From Comamonadaceae bacterium ALPHA2B (GTDB lineage: Bacteria; Pseudomonadota; Gammaproteobacteria; Burkholderiales; Burkholderiaceae_C): a stretch of DNA of 64,000 nucleotides. The stretch is from assembly GCA_005503065.1 (NCBI GenBank), contig SCOE01000009.1:1-64000 (forward strand), written 5' to 3'. The position numbers were made by a program, and so were the translations under genes. The stretch's first letter is position 1. The number at the start of each line of letters is the position of its first letter. The notes beneath the pieces are model-generated. The model was not told the origin of the DNA. It saw nothing but the letters and a program-made list of their open reading frames with translations, and did no database searches. Shown one piece after another: positions 37,896-46,822 of the stretch.

Positions 37896-39892
37896 GGCGC
37901 TCGCTCCTTCGCGGTGACGGCGGCACGTTGCCGCGCGAAATCGATGAACCAGTCGAGGCTCGCCGGGTTGGCCATCGCGTCGCGATGGGCCACCTTCTCC
38001 GCCGGCTGGCCCAGCAACAGCTTCTTCAGCGGCACCTCCAGCTTCTTGCCGGTAAGCGTGCGCGGGATCTCCGGCGCCTCGATCACGTCGTCGGGCACAT
38101 GGCGAGCCGACAGCTGCCCGCGAATCGCGCCCTTGATGCGGTCCACCAGCCCCGGCTCGAGCGCGCAGCCCGGCCGCAGCGTCACGAACAGCGACATCCA
38201 GCTCTCGCGCCCGAGGTACTCGAGGTCGACGACCAGGCTGTCCGTCACCTCGGGCATCGCCTCCACCACGCGGTACAGCTCGCTGGTGCCCATGCGCACG
38301 CCGTGTCGGTTGATGGTGGCGTCGCTGCGGCCGTAGATGACGGCGCCGCCGCGCGGCGTGATGCGCAGCCAGTCGCCATGACGCCACACGCCGGGGTAGA
38401 CGTCGAAGTAGGTCTCTTGCAGGCGCTTGCCGCCGGAGTCGTTCCACAGGTACAGCGGCATCGACGGGATCGGCGCCACGCAGACGAGCTCGCCCACCTC
38501 GTCGACCAACTCGCGCCCGGCCTCGTCCCAGGCCTGCACGTCGGCGCCGAGGCAGCGCGCCTGCATTTCGCCCTCGTACACCGGCAGCGTCGGCACGCCG
38601 CCGACGAAGGCGCCGGCGAAGTCGGTGCCGCCGGACATCGGCGTCAGCCACACGTCGCGGCGCACCTGCTCGTACACCCAGCGGTAGCTCTGCGGCGCCA
38701 GCGGCGAGCCGGTGGAGCCGATGGTGCGCAGCCGGCCCAGCGCCGCGAGCTGGCGCGGTTCGATGCCGTTCTTCTCGCACATCGAGAAGAACGCCGCACC
38801 GGCGCCGAAGAAGTCGAGGTTCATCTCGCCGCAGAAGCGCCACAGCGTTCCGTAGTCGGGCCAGGCCGGGTTGCCGTCGTAGATGCACATCACCGCGCCG
38901 ACCAGCAGCGCGGCAACGTTGAGGTTCCACATCACCCAGCCGGTGGTGGTGTACCAGTGGAAGCGGTCGCCGGGCAGCACGTCGTTGTGCAGCGCCATCG
39001 TCTTGACGTGCTCGATCAGGATGCCGCCGTGGCCGTGCACGATGGCCTTGGGCAGGCCGGTGGTGCCTGAGGAGTACACCACCCACAGCGGATGGTCGAA
39101 GGCCAGCGCCTCCACCCGCAGCGGCGTGGCGCGCGCGATCGTCTCGGCCCAGGCCACGCCGCGCAGCCAGGCCTGCGCGTCGGCGGCTGCATCCAGGTAA
39201 GGCACGAGCACAAGCCGCTCCACGCTCGGCAACGCCTGCAGCAGACTGGCGACGATCTCGCGCCGGTCGTGCGCGCGGCCGCTCCAGCGGTAGCCGTCGA
39301 CGGCGATCAGCACCTTGGGCTCGATTTGGCGGAAGCGGTCGACCACCGCAGCCGTCCCCATCTCGGGCGAGCACAGCGACCACACGGCGCCGACGCTTGC
39401 CGCGGCCAGGAAGGCGGTCACCGCCTGAGGGATGTTCGGCAGGTAGGCCGCCACGCGATCGCCCGGGCGCACACCTTGCTCGCGCAGCCACTGGGCGAGC
39501 GCGGCCGTTTCGCATTCCAGACGCTCCCAAGAGACTTCGTCTCTCGCGCCGGCTTCGTTGCGGAACATCAGCGCCGGACGCTCGCTGCTGCGCTGGCGGA
39601 AGATCTGGTTCACGTAGTTCGTGCGCGTGTTCGGAAACCAGCGCGCCCCGGGCATCGAGCGCTCGGCCAGCGCCGGTGTCCGCTCTCCCTCCAGTGGCAG
39701 GTCGAAGTACTCGACCAGTGCACCCCAGAACGCGTCGATGTCGCCGACCGACCAGCGCCAGAGCGCCTCGTAGTCGGCAAAACGCAGGCCCTTCTCGCGC
39801 GCGAGCCAACCCTGGAAAGCGGTGATGCGGGCCGCTGCCGAGCGCTCGGCAGCGGGCTGCCAGATCAAGGAAGTGTCGTCATCGACGGTCAT
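37880..39892 (-). CDS. Acetoacetyl-CoA-synthetase-like acyl-CoA ligase
   Basis: A 670-aa ANL-family ligase of the acetoacetate-CoA ligase type. Features are the N-terminal cap (FADYEALWRWSVGDIDAFW), the ATP loop WVVYSSGTTGLPKAIVHGHGG, TTTGWVMWNL, SGGTDFAGAF and the hinge region YGRSDATINRHGVRMGTSELYR, ending with LTGKKLEVPLKKLLLG, where the catalytic Lys is found. The family activates acetoacetate and other beta-keto or short acids. A paralogue lies at 53683-55704. It is divergent from the IclR regulator gene. Confidence 0.88.
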   Translation of the reverse strand: MTVDDDTSLIWQPAAERSAAARITAFQGWLAREKGLRFADYEALWRWSVGDIDAFWGALVEYFDLPLEGERTPALAERSMPGARWFPNTRTNYVNQIFRQRSSERPALMFRNEAGARDEVSWERLECETAALAQWLREQGVRPGDRVAAYLPNIPQAVTAFLAAASVGAVWSLCSPEMGTAAVVDRFRQIEPKVLIAVDGYRWSGRAHDRREIVASLLQALPSVERLVLVPYLDAAADAQAWLRGVAWAETIARATPLRVEALAFDHPLWVVYSSGTTGLPKAIVHGHGGILIEHVKTMALHNDVLPGDRFHWYTTTGWVMWNLNVAALLVGAVMCIYDGNPAWPDYGTLWRFCGEMNLDFFGAGAAFFSMCEKNGIEPRQLAALGRLRTIGSTGSPLAPQSYRWVYEQVRRDVWLTPMSGGTDFAGAFVGGVPTLPVYEGEMQARCLGADVQAWDEAGRELVDEVGELVCVAPIPSMPLYLWNDSGGKRLQETYFDVYPGVWRHGDWLRITPRGGAVIYGRSDATINRHGVRMGTSELYRVVEAMPEVTDSLVVDLEYLGRESWMSLFVTLRPGCALEPGLVDRIKGAIRGQLSARHVPDDVIEAPEIPRTLTGKKLEVPLKKLLLGQPAEKVAHRDAMANPASLDWFIDFARQRAAVTAKERAPCADG

Positions 39893-39928
39893 GCTGCCGC
39901 ACCAGCAGATTGCATGGGTCCCATGTTA

Positions 39929-39949
39929 CTCGAACAACTGTTAGTTTGA
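39929..39949. promoter_or_regulatory. Weak TGTTAG-containing operator candidate
   Basis: The divergent region between the ligase and iclR-type genes contains CGAACAACTGTTAGTTTG. It shares the TGTTAG half-site with the stronger elements at 50565 and 60734, and is only partly symmetrical. Confidence 0.3.
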
Positions 39950-39988
39950 TTCTTGCCGACCCTAGGGTCACCACGGAGGCTCGATCCG

Positions 39989-40017
39989 TTGACGCGTCGG
40001 ACCGGGCTTGTTAACGT
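39989..40017 (+). promoter_or_regulatory. Candidate promoter of the iclR-type gene
   Basis: TTGACG (39989-39994) and TAACGT (40012-40017) with a 17-bp spacer lie about 40 bp before the regulator start codon. Predicted by eye; the palindrome at 40038-40053 would lie just downstream of the transcription start. Confidence 0.45.
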
Positions 40018-40027
40018 GGTCGCTCAC

Positions 40028-40053
40028 CCGAACACTCGTTCCGATATCAGAAC
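40028..40053. promoter_or_regulatory. Palindromic operator candidate for the IclR-type regulator
   Basis: GTTCCGATATCAGAAC (40038-40053) is a 16-bp palindrome with a single mismatched pair. It overlaps a second inverted repeat, CCGAAC-N4-GTTCCG (40028-40043), giving three alternating GAAC/GTTC half-sites. IclR-family activators of the PcaU/PobR type bind GTTCGAT-like palindromes and repeated half-sites. Its position between the predicted promoter and the ATG at 40058 suggests autoregulation. Confidence 0.55.
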
Positions 40054-40057
40054 ACCC

Positions 40058-40927
40058 ATGGAGACACTGGAATCGCGGGCTGTGCCGCTCGACGCATCGG
40101 CGGCCGCGCTGGCCGATGCGCCAGCGCGGGCCGACGCGGCACCGATGTCGCTGTCGCGAGTGCTGACCCTGCTTCGACTGCTGGCAGCCCAGCCTGCCGG
40201 CCTCACGCTCGCGCAGCTGCACCCGATGCTCGGCGCACCGAAGACCAGCGTGCACGTGCTGCTGCGCGGGCTGCTCAGCGAGGGCTATGTGCAACGCGAC
40301 GGTGTGATGCATCGGCTCGGCCCGCAGTCCTTCGTGCTCGGTGCCGCCCTGGTATCGGCGCGCTCGCTGGCGGCGATGGCAGTGCCTTTCCTGCACGCGG
40401 CGCAAGCGAGGTCGGGCGAGACGGTGGTGTTGGCGGTGATCGACAGGTCCGCCCGGACGCTGACCTACGTCGAGGTCGCCGAAAGCCAACAGCTGGTGCG
40501 CTATTCGGTGCCCGTGGGCACCACGCGGCCCCTGTACGCCACGTCCGCCGGTCGGGTGCTGCTGGCGCACCAGGATCCGGCCTGGCTGGCCGAATACCTG
40601 CGGACGGTCGAGCTGCGTCCGCTGACTGCCAAGACCCTGACCGACCAGCGGCAGCTCGCCCGCGTGATCAAGCGCACGCGCGAGCAGGGCTGGGGCTCGA
40701 CGCTCGGCGAGGTGACGTCGGACGTCGCCGGCTTCGCAGCCCCGGTGTTCGAGCACGACGGCCGCGTCGACGCCGCCATCATCGTGGCTGCGCCGCTCGA
40801 CCGTGGCCGCGCCGCCGCCCAGCGGCTCACGGCCGCGGCGCAGGAAGCCGCGGCCGGGCTGTCCAAGGCGCTGGGCTACGCGGGCCGGCATTCACCCGCT
40901 CCTGGAAAGACGCGCGAAACCGCATGA
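40058..40927 (+). CDS. IclR-family transcriptional regulator
   Basis: A 289-aa regulator. A winged helix-turn-helix lies at about residues 29-90 (LSRVLTLLRLLAAQPAGLTLAQLH, then TSVHVLLRGLLSEGYV), followed by the IclR effector domain (VPVGTTRPLYATSAGRVLLA, GWGSTLGEVTSDVAGFAAPVF, AAIIVAAP). The ATG at 40058 is chosen because it starts the conserved region; the frame is open further upstream. Its stop overlaps the next gene (ATGA). It probably controls the operon 40058-46784 and perhaps the divergent ligase operon. Confidence 0.9.
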   Translation: METLESRAVPLDASAAALADAPARADAAPMSLSRVLTLLRLLAAQPAGLTLAQLHPMLGAPKTSVHVLLRGLLSEGYVQRDGVMHRLGPQSFVLGAALVSARSLAAMAVPFLHAAQARSGETVVLAVIDRSARTLTYVEVAESQQLVRYSVPVGTTRPLYATSAGRVLLAHQDPAWLAEYLRTVELRPLTAKTLTDQRQLARVIKRTREQGWGSTLGEVTSDVAGFAAPVFEHDGRVDAAIIVAAPLDRGRAAAQRLTAAAQEAAAGLSKALGYAGRHSPAPGKTRETA

Positions 40928-41685
40928 GCAACGAACTCCTCTACGAAGTCAGCGACGGCATCGCCGTCATCACCATCAACCGCCCCGAGCGCAAGAACGC
41001 GATCAACCGCGCCGTGCGCCAGGCCATGTTCGAGGTCTGGCCGCGCTTCGAGGCCGACGAGTCGGCGCAGATCGCGATCCTGACCGGTGCAGGCGACACC
41101 TTCTGCGCCGGCATGGACCTGGTCGAAGCCGCCGACACCGCGCTGCGCATCCCGCCGCGCAATTTCATGCCCGTGCTTGGCGAGACCATCGAGGTCACCA
41201 AGCCGGTGATCGCGGCCGTACAGGGCTACGCCTTTGCCGGCGGCTGGCTGCTGGCGCAGATGTGTGACCTGTGCGTGGCCGACGAAACGGCCAAGTTCGC
41301 CATCACCGAAGGCCGCGTGGGCCGCGGCATGCCCTGGGCTTCACCGGTGATCCACATGCTGCCGCAGCGCATTCTGATGGAAGTGGCGATGACCTGCGAC
41401 CCGTTGTCGGCCCAGCGCGCCTACGAGCTCGGCTACGTCAATCGGGTCACGCCACCGGGGCAAGCCCTGCAAGGCGCCAGGGAGCTGGCCGCACGCATCC
41501 TCGTGAACGCGCCGCTCACGGTGCGCGGCGCCAAGGAAATGGTGCGCATGGCCACCGAGATGGGCCGCACGGCGGCACTGCGCGCGTCCTGGCGGGCCTT
41601 CGACGCCGTGTATCTCAGCGAAGACGCGCTGGAAGGGCCGCGCGCCTTCCGCGAGAAGCGCAAGCCGCAGTGGAAAGGACGTTGA
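40924..41685 (+). CDS. Crotonase-family protein, GRGxPWA variant
   Basis: A 253-aa crotonase, close in motif pattern to the one at 5730-6530. The first catalytic Glu is replaced (FAGGWLLAQMCD has Leu), the second is kept in AITEGRVGRGMPWASP. The tail is EGPRAFREKRKPQWKGR. It is translationally coupled to the regulator gene through ATGA. Function is more likely an isomerase, hydrolase or specialised hydratase than a standard hydratase; that is an inference from the active-site pattern. Confidence 0.85.
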   Translation: MSNELLYEVSDGIAVITINRPERKNAINRAVRQAMFEVWPRFEADESAQIAILTGAGDTFCAGMDLVEAADTALRIPPRNFMPVLGETIEVTKPVIAAVQGYAFAGGWLLAQMCDLCVADETAKFAITEGRVGRGMPWASPVIHMLPQRILMEVAMTCDPLSAQRAYELGYVNRVTPPGQALQGARELAARILVNAPLTVRGAKEMVRMATEMGRTAALRASWRAFDAVYLSEDALEGPRAFREKRKPQWKGR

Positions 41686-41686
41686 C

Positions 41687-43129
41687 ATGATTGCGAACAC
41701 CTCCTACTCGCCCCTCTCGCCGCTGGCACGAGCCCCCATGGCCGTCGGCCGCGTCGGCAGCGCGCCCTGCCTCACCGCCGCGCTGGCGGAGCGCGCCGCC
41801 GCGTGGCGGCACGAGGCGCTGGACGCCGACGTGCGCGAGCTCGTGCGCCAGTGCGTGCTCGACTGGATCGCGGTGTGCCTGGCCGGCGCCAACGAACCGC
41901 TGACGCGCATGCTCGCCGAAGAGGCGCGCGAACAGGGCGGGCACGCGCAGGCCACGGTCGTCGGCCAGGGCTTCGCGACCAGTTGCCGGCAGGCGGCCCT
42001 GGTCAACGGCGCTGCTTCGCACGCGCTCGACTTCGACGACGTCAACATGAGCTTCAGCGGCCACCCGAGCGTGGTGCTGGTGCCGCCGCTGCTGGCCCTG
42101 GCGGAGGCGCGCGGCGCCAGCGGGCCGGAGTTCATGGCCGCCTTCGTCGCCGGCTACGAAACGCTGTGCCGCATCGGCGCGGCCGTCTCGCCAGGCCACT
42201 ACGCGGCGGGGTTCCATGCTACCGCCACGCTCGGCACCTTCGGCGCCGCGGCCGCCTGCGCGCACCTGCTCGGCCTGCGCGCCGACGACACCGCGGTGGC
42301 GTTGGGCATTGCGGCCACCGAGGCGGCGGGCCTGAAGTCGATGTTCGGCACGATGTGCAAGCCCTTGCACGCTGGCAAGGCGAGTGCCGACGGGCTGCTG
42401 GCCGCGCAGCTGGCGGCGCGCGGCTTCACCAGTCGCGTGGACGCGATCGAAGCCAGCCAGGGCTTCGCATCGACGCATGGCCCCGACTTCCATCCCGATG
42501 CGGCCTTGCGCGACCCTGCATGCGGGCTCTACCTGCGCCAGAACCTGTTCAAGTACCACGCCGCCTGTTATGGAACGCATGCGGCCATCGAGGCCGCACG
42601 CCAACTGGCCGAGCGCCACGAGCTCTGTGCCGACGATGTGATGAGCGTCATCGTGCACGCGTCCGCCGTCAGCGACGGGGTGTGCAACATCGCCGATCCC
42701 CGCAGCGGCCTCGAAGCCAAGTTCAGCCTGCGCCACACGGTCGCGATGGCGATTGCCGGCGTGGATACGGCTTCGTTGGCGAGCTATTCGGACGAGCAGA
42801 CTGCCGACCCCGATCTGCAGTGCTTGCGTGACCGCGTGCGCGTGGAGCTGCACGCCGATTGCGCCGAGCTGACCAAGACCGAAGTGGTAATCAAGACGAG
42901 CGCTGGCGCCACGCTGCGCCAGCGCCACGACGCCGGTGTGCCGGCCTCGGACCTGCGTGCACAGCGCGCGCGGCTGGAGTGCAAGTTCCGCTCGATGGCG
43001 GCGCCGGTGGTAAGCACCGAGGCGTGCGAGGAGCTGCTCGGGTTGGTGGACCGCCTCGACGAACTGCCCGACCTGTCGCCGCTGGCCGGGCTGCTCGCCG
43101 GCGTGCCCTTCGACGCAGCCCGGCACTGA
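41687..43129 (+). CDS. MmgE/PrpD family protein
   Basis: A 480-aa MmgE/PrpD-fold protein. This family includes 2-methylcitrate dehydratase and cis-aconitate decarboxylase. Recognisable segments are NGAASHALDFDDVNMSFSGHPSVV, GYETLCRIGAA, HATATLGTFGAAAACAHLLGL and GTMCKPLHAGKASADGLLAA. The enzyme probably dehydrates, decarboxylates or isomerises a hydroxy- or oxo-polycarboxylate derived from the pathway. It follows the crotonase by one base, between it and a dehydrogenase. Confidence 0.87.
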   Translation: MIANTSYSPLSPLARAPMAVGRVGSAPCLTAALAERAAAWRHEALDADVRELVRQCVLDWIAVCLAGANEPLTRMLAEEAREQGGHAQATVVGQGFATSCRQAALVNGAASHALDFDDVNMSFSGHPSVVLVPPLLALAEARGASGPEFMAAFVAGYETLCRIGAAVSPGHYAAGFHATATLGTFGAAAACAHLLGLRADDTAVALGIAATEAAGLKSMFGTMCKPLHAGKASADGLLAAQLAARGFTSRVDAIEASQGFASTHGPDFHPDAALRDPACGLYLRQNLFKYHAACYGTHAAIEAARQLAERHELCADDVMSVIVHASAVSDGVCNIADPRSGLEAKFSLRHTVAMAIAGVDTASLASYSDEQTADPDLQCLRDRVRVELHADCAELTKTEVVIKTSAGATLRQRHDAGVPASDLRAQRARLECKFRSMAAPVVSTEACEELLGLVDRLDELPDLSPLAGLLAGVPFDAARH

Positions 43130-43136
43130 GGCAGCG

Positions 43137-44279
43137 ATGAACTTCCTCGACGAAGAGCGCCAGGCCTGGAAGGACTCGGTCCGCCGCTGGCTCGACCGCG
43201 ACGTCGGCCGCGAGTACGTGCGCAAGTGCGACATGGACCGCGCCTTCCCCTACGAGGCCTACGAGAAGGCGGCCCAACTCGGTTTTCACCGCCTGCTGGT
43301 ACCGGAGGCCGACGGCGGAGATGGCGGCGACGTGTTCTCCTACGCGCTGATGTGCGAGGCGCTGTCGGCCTACGGCGTGGACTTCTCGGTGGCCATCGCC
43401 GGCGGCATCTTCACCGCGATGAACTTCTCGCTGCACGGCACCGAGGATCAGAAGCAGCGTTTCCTGCAGCCCTTCATGCGCGGCGAAGTGCGCTTCCCGA
43501 TCTCGATGTCGGAGCCCGGCGCGGGCTCCGACGTGGCCAACGTGCAGACACGCGCTGAAGCAGACGGCGATCACTACGTGCTCAACGGCCAGAAGCTGTG
43601 GTGCAGCGGCGCGGCCAACCGCGGCGCCGTGATCCTGATGCTGGTGCGCACCGCGCAGACCCCCGACAAGCGCGACGGTCTGAGCGTCTTCATCGTTCCG
43701 AACGAGCTGCCGGGCCTCACGATCCGGCCGCTGCAGACCCTGGCGCGCCGCTCGGTCGTGACCACCGAAATCTTCCTCGACAACGTGCGCGTCCCGGCGT
43801 CCAACATGCTGGGCGCCCCGGGCGAGGGCTTCAAGATCATCGCCGGCGAACACCTGGCGCTCGAGCGCGTGGCAGTGGCGGCCAGCTACGTCGGTAACGC
43901 CCAGGGCGCGGTGGACGATGCGCTGGCCTACGCCAAGCAGCGCGTGCAATTCGGCAAGCCCATCTTCGACTTCCAGGTCATCCGCCACATGCTGGCCGAC
44001 ATGCAGACGCAGACCGACGCGGCGCGACTGCTCACCTACCGGGCTGCCGACCTGGCGGCGCGGGGCCTGCCCTGCCGCAAGGAGGTGGCGATGGCCAAGC
44101 TGTTCGCGTCGGAGACGCTGCAGACCGTGAGCCGCCAGGCGGTGCAGATCTTCGGCGGCCTGGGCACAACGCCCGAAGCCGACGTCGAGCGCTACTTCCG
44201 CGAGGGCATGCAGGCCACCATCGGTGGCGGTACCTCGCAGATCCAGCGCACGATCATCGCCCAGGAACTGCGCGTCTGA
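43137..44279 (+). CDS. Acyl-CoA dehydrogenase, IVD-like catalytic arrangement
   Basis: A 380-aa acyl-CoA dehydrogenase. ISMSEPGAGSDVANVQT, LNGQKLWCSGAANRG and VQIFGGLGTTPEADVERYFREG are present. The canonical Glu position reads IGGGTSQIQR (Gly), while GEHLALERVAVAASYVG carries a Glu in the helix used by isovaleryl-CoA dehydrogenase. That arrangement suits branched acyl-CoA substrates. The ATG at 43137 follows the MmgE/PrpD stop by 7 bp. Confidence 0.9.
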   Translation: MNFLDEERQAWKDSVRRWLDRDVGREYVRKCDMDRAFPYEAYEKAAQLGFHRLLVPEADGGDGGDVFSYALMCEALSAYGVDFSVAIAGGIFTAMNFSLHGTEDQKQRFLQPFMRGEVRFPISMSEPGAGSDVANVQTRAEADGDHYVLNGQKLWCSGAANRGAVILMLVRTAQTPDKRDGLSVFIVPNELPGLTIRPLQTLARRSVVTTEIFLDNVRVPASNMLGAPGEGFKIIAGEHLALERVAVAASYVGNAQGAVDDALAYAKQRVQFGKPIFDFQVIRHMLADMQTQTDAARLLTYRAADLAARGLPCRKEVAMAKLFASETLQTVSRQAVQIFGGLGTTPEADVERYFREGMQATIGGGTSQIQRTIIAQELRV

Positions 44280-44293
44280 AGCAAGGAGCCTCC

Positions 44294-45103
44294 ATGGCAG
44301 ACCCCGTGGCTCCTCCGAGTGTGCAGGCGCTGGCGGCTGCCACGGTGGTGCTGGTGCGCGATGGGCCGCAGGGCCTCGAGGCCCTCATGGTCGTGCGTCA
44401 CCACGAGATCGACTTTGCCCGCGGCGCGGCGGTGTTCCCGGGCGGCAAGGTGGACGCGGCCGACCGTGCCGCGCTGCTGCGCCAGCATGTCCCATCGGGC
44501 GTGCACTTCGTCGAGGACGACCTCGTGCTGCGCATCGCCGCCGTGCGCGAGGCCTTCGAGGAGAGCGGCCTGCTGCTGGCGCGCCGCTACGGGCGGCTGC
44601 TCGACGCCGCGGCGCTCGGGGATCTGTGGCAGCGCTGGCACGAGCGCATTGCCGCGTCGGCCGAGGCCTTCGTCGACATGGTGCACAGCGAGGGCCTCGA
44701 ACTGGCGCTCGACCTGCTGCAGCCGTTCGCGCACTGGGTGACGCCAGAGATTTCTCCCAAGCGCTTCGACACCTACTTCTACATCGCCGAGGCGCCGCCC
44801 GGCCAGGTGGCCGCGCACGACGGCCGCGAGGCGGTGGACTCGTTCTGGATCCATCCCCACGACGCGCTGCGCGACTGCGCGGAACGGCGCCGCGTCATCA
44901 TCTTCCCGACCCTGTGCAACCTGGCGCTGCTCGGCAACAGCGCCAATGCCGCCCAGGCCCTGGCCGCCGCAAAGGCGCGCCCGGTGCAGCGCATCCAGCC
45001 CACACTGGGCTTGCACACCGACGGGCGGCGCATCCCGGTGCTTCCGGCCGACAGCGGCTATCCGGCGCTGTCGGCGGCGTTGATGGACCTGGTCGCACGC
45101 TGA
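44294..45103 (+). CDS. NUDIX hydrolase, NUDT19-like, possible CoA or acyl-CoA diphosphatase
   Basis: A 269-aa NUDIX protein with the box interrupted by an insertion. The first half is GAAVFPGGKVDAADRA at about residue 44, the second half AVREAFEESGLLLARR at about 83, giving the REx2EE core. This split box is typical of NUDT19/RP2-type proteins, some of which cleave CoA and acyl-CoA to phosphopantetheine derivatives. AAGGAG precedes the ATG. Its place between dehydrogenase and MaoC genes suggests control or disposal of stalled CoA esters. Substrate not proven. Confidence 0.83.
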   Translation: MADPVAPPSVQALAAATVVLVRDGPQGLEALMVVRHHEIDFARGAAVFPGGKVDAADRAALLRQHVPSGVHFVEDDLVLRIAAVREAFEESGLLLARRYGRLLDAAALGDLWQRWHERIAASAEAFVDMVHSEGLELALDLLQPFAHWVTPEISPKRFDTYFYIAEAPPGQVAAHDGREAVDSFWIHPHDALRDCAERRRVIIFPTLCNLALLGNSANAAQALAAAKARPVQRIQPTLGLHTDGRRIPVLPADSGYPALSAALMDLVAR

Positions 45104-45128
45104 ACCCGAACCAAGCGAGGCAGAACAC

Positions 45129-45598
<470 letters not shown>

Positions 45599-45599
<1 letters not shown>

Positions 45600-46784
45600 T
45601 GACGGTGCTCGGCGCCGGCACGAGCAACGCGCCGGCCTTCGCCCTCGGCGAAGAGCAGCGCCAGATCCGTCAGATGGTGCGCCGGCTGGCGCGCGAGCGT
45701 GTGGCGCCGCGCGCCGACGCCATCGACCGCACGGCCGAGTACCCGCAGGACATGTTCGAGCTGCTGCGCGAGGCCGGGCTGTTCGCGATCCCGTTCCCGG
45801 CCGAGTACGGCGGCACCGGCAGCATGCTGTCGGCCGCGGTGGCCATCGAGGAGCTGGCGCGCGTCTGCTACAACACCGCGTACCTGCTGGTCGTGCAGTG
45901 GGTACCCTTCGGCGCCATCCTCGCCGCCGGCACTGAGCAGCAGAAGCAACGCCTGCTCGGGCCGCTGGCCGCCGGTCAGTTGCGCGGTGCCTTTTCCACC
46001 ACCGAGCCGCAAAGCGGCTCCGACGTGGCCGGCATTCGGACGCGCGCGCGCCGCTGCGAAGGAGGCTACCGCATCAGCGGCTCGAAGATCTGGTGCACCA
46101 ACTCGCCGGTGGCCGACTTCGTGCTCGTCGCCGCCAAGACCGGCGAGGCCGACACCACGGGCGCCATCAACCTGTTCATCGTCGAGCGGGGCAGCAAGGG
46201 CTTCACGGTCGGGCGCCACGAGGACGATGGGCGCGCGCGGTGTGCCTTCGTGCCCCCTCTTCCTCGACGAGGTCTTCGTTCCCGAGGCCAACCGAATTGG
46301 CGATGACGGGCGCGGCTTCAAGGCAGTGATGGAAGCCTTCAACAAGAGCCGGCCGCTGATCGGCGCGCGCGGCGTGGGCCTGGCGCAGGGCGCGGTCGAT
46401 CTCGCCATCGAGTTCGTGCAGGGCCGCGTCACCTGGGGCCGTGCGGTGAGCGAGTACCAGGGCATCCGCTGGATGCTGGCGGACATGGCCACGCAAACCG
46501 AGGCCGCGCGTCAGCTGGTGTACAGCGCCGCCGCAGCGGTGGACGCGGGCCTGACCGGCACCGCCCTGGCCCCGGTGGCGGCCATGGCCAAGTGCTTTGC
46601 CACCGACACCGCGATGCGCGTGGCCACCGACGCGGTGCAGCTGTTCGGCGCCGCGGGCATCTCAGCCGACGTGCCGATCAACCGCTACTTCCGCGACGCC
46701 AAGGTGCTGCAGATCATCGAGGGCACCAACCAGATCCAGCGCAACATCATCGGCGACAGCCTGCTGGGAAAGGTGAGGCGCTGA
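45599..46784 (+). pseudogene. Acyl-CoA dehydrogenase with a frameshift near 46224
   Basis: An acyl-CoA dehydrogenase split by a frameshift. The first frame runs from ATG 45599 (LGEEQRQIRQMVRRLA, STTEPQSGSDVAGIRT, GSKIWCTNSPVADF) to GRHEDDG. The sequence then continues in another frame as MGARGVPSCPLFLDEVFVPE through to IIEGTNQIQRNIIG, which holds the canonical catalytic Glu. Two bases (probably from a Lys codon, as in EDKMG of relatives) appear to be missing near 46224-46226. Repairing it would give about 395 aa. Real mutation or sequencing error. Confidence 0.82.
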
Positions 46785-46788
46785 TGGG

Positions 46789-46805
46789 CGCGGCCATCGG
46801 CCGCG
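46789..46805. terminator. Hairpin between convergent operons
   Basis: CGCGGCC-ATC-GGCCGCG, a perfect 7-bp stem with a 3-base loop, lies in the 38-bp gap between the convergent dehydrogenase and biotin carboxylase genes. There is no T-tract. A bidirectional terminator role is inferred from position. Confidence 0.4.
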
Positions 46806-46822
46806 GACCCTTCCCCCCAATG

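Noticed and set aside
36744-39809. Long minus-strand frame that contains the start of the Bug receptor
   Set aside because: Only the short stretch from 37895 to the frameshift is real; the rest is out of frame with the ligase, receptor and crotonase.
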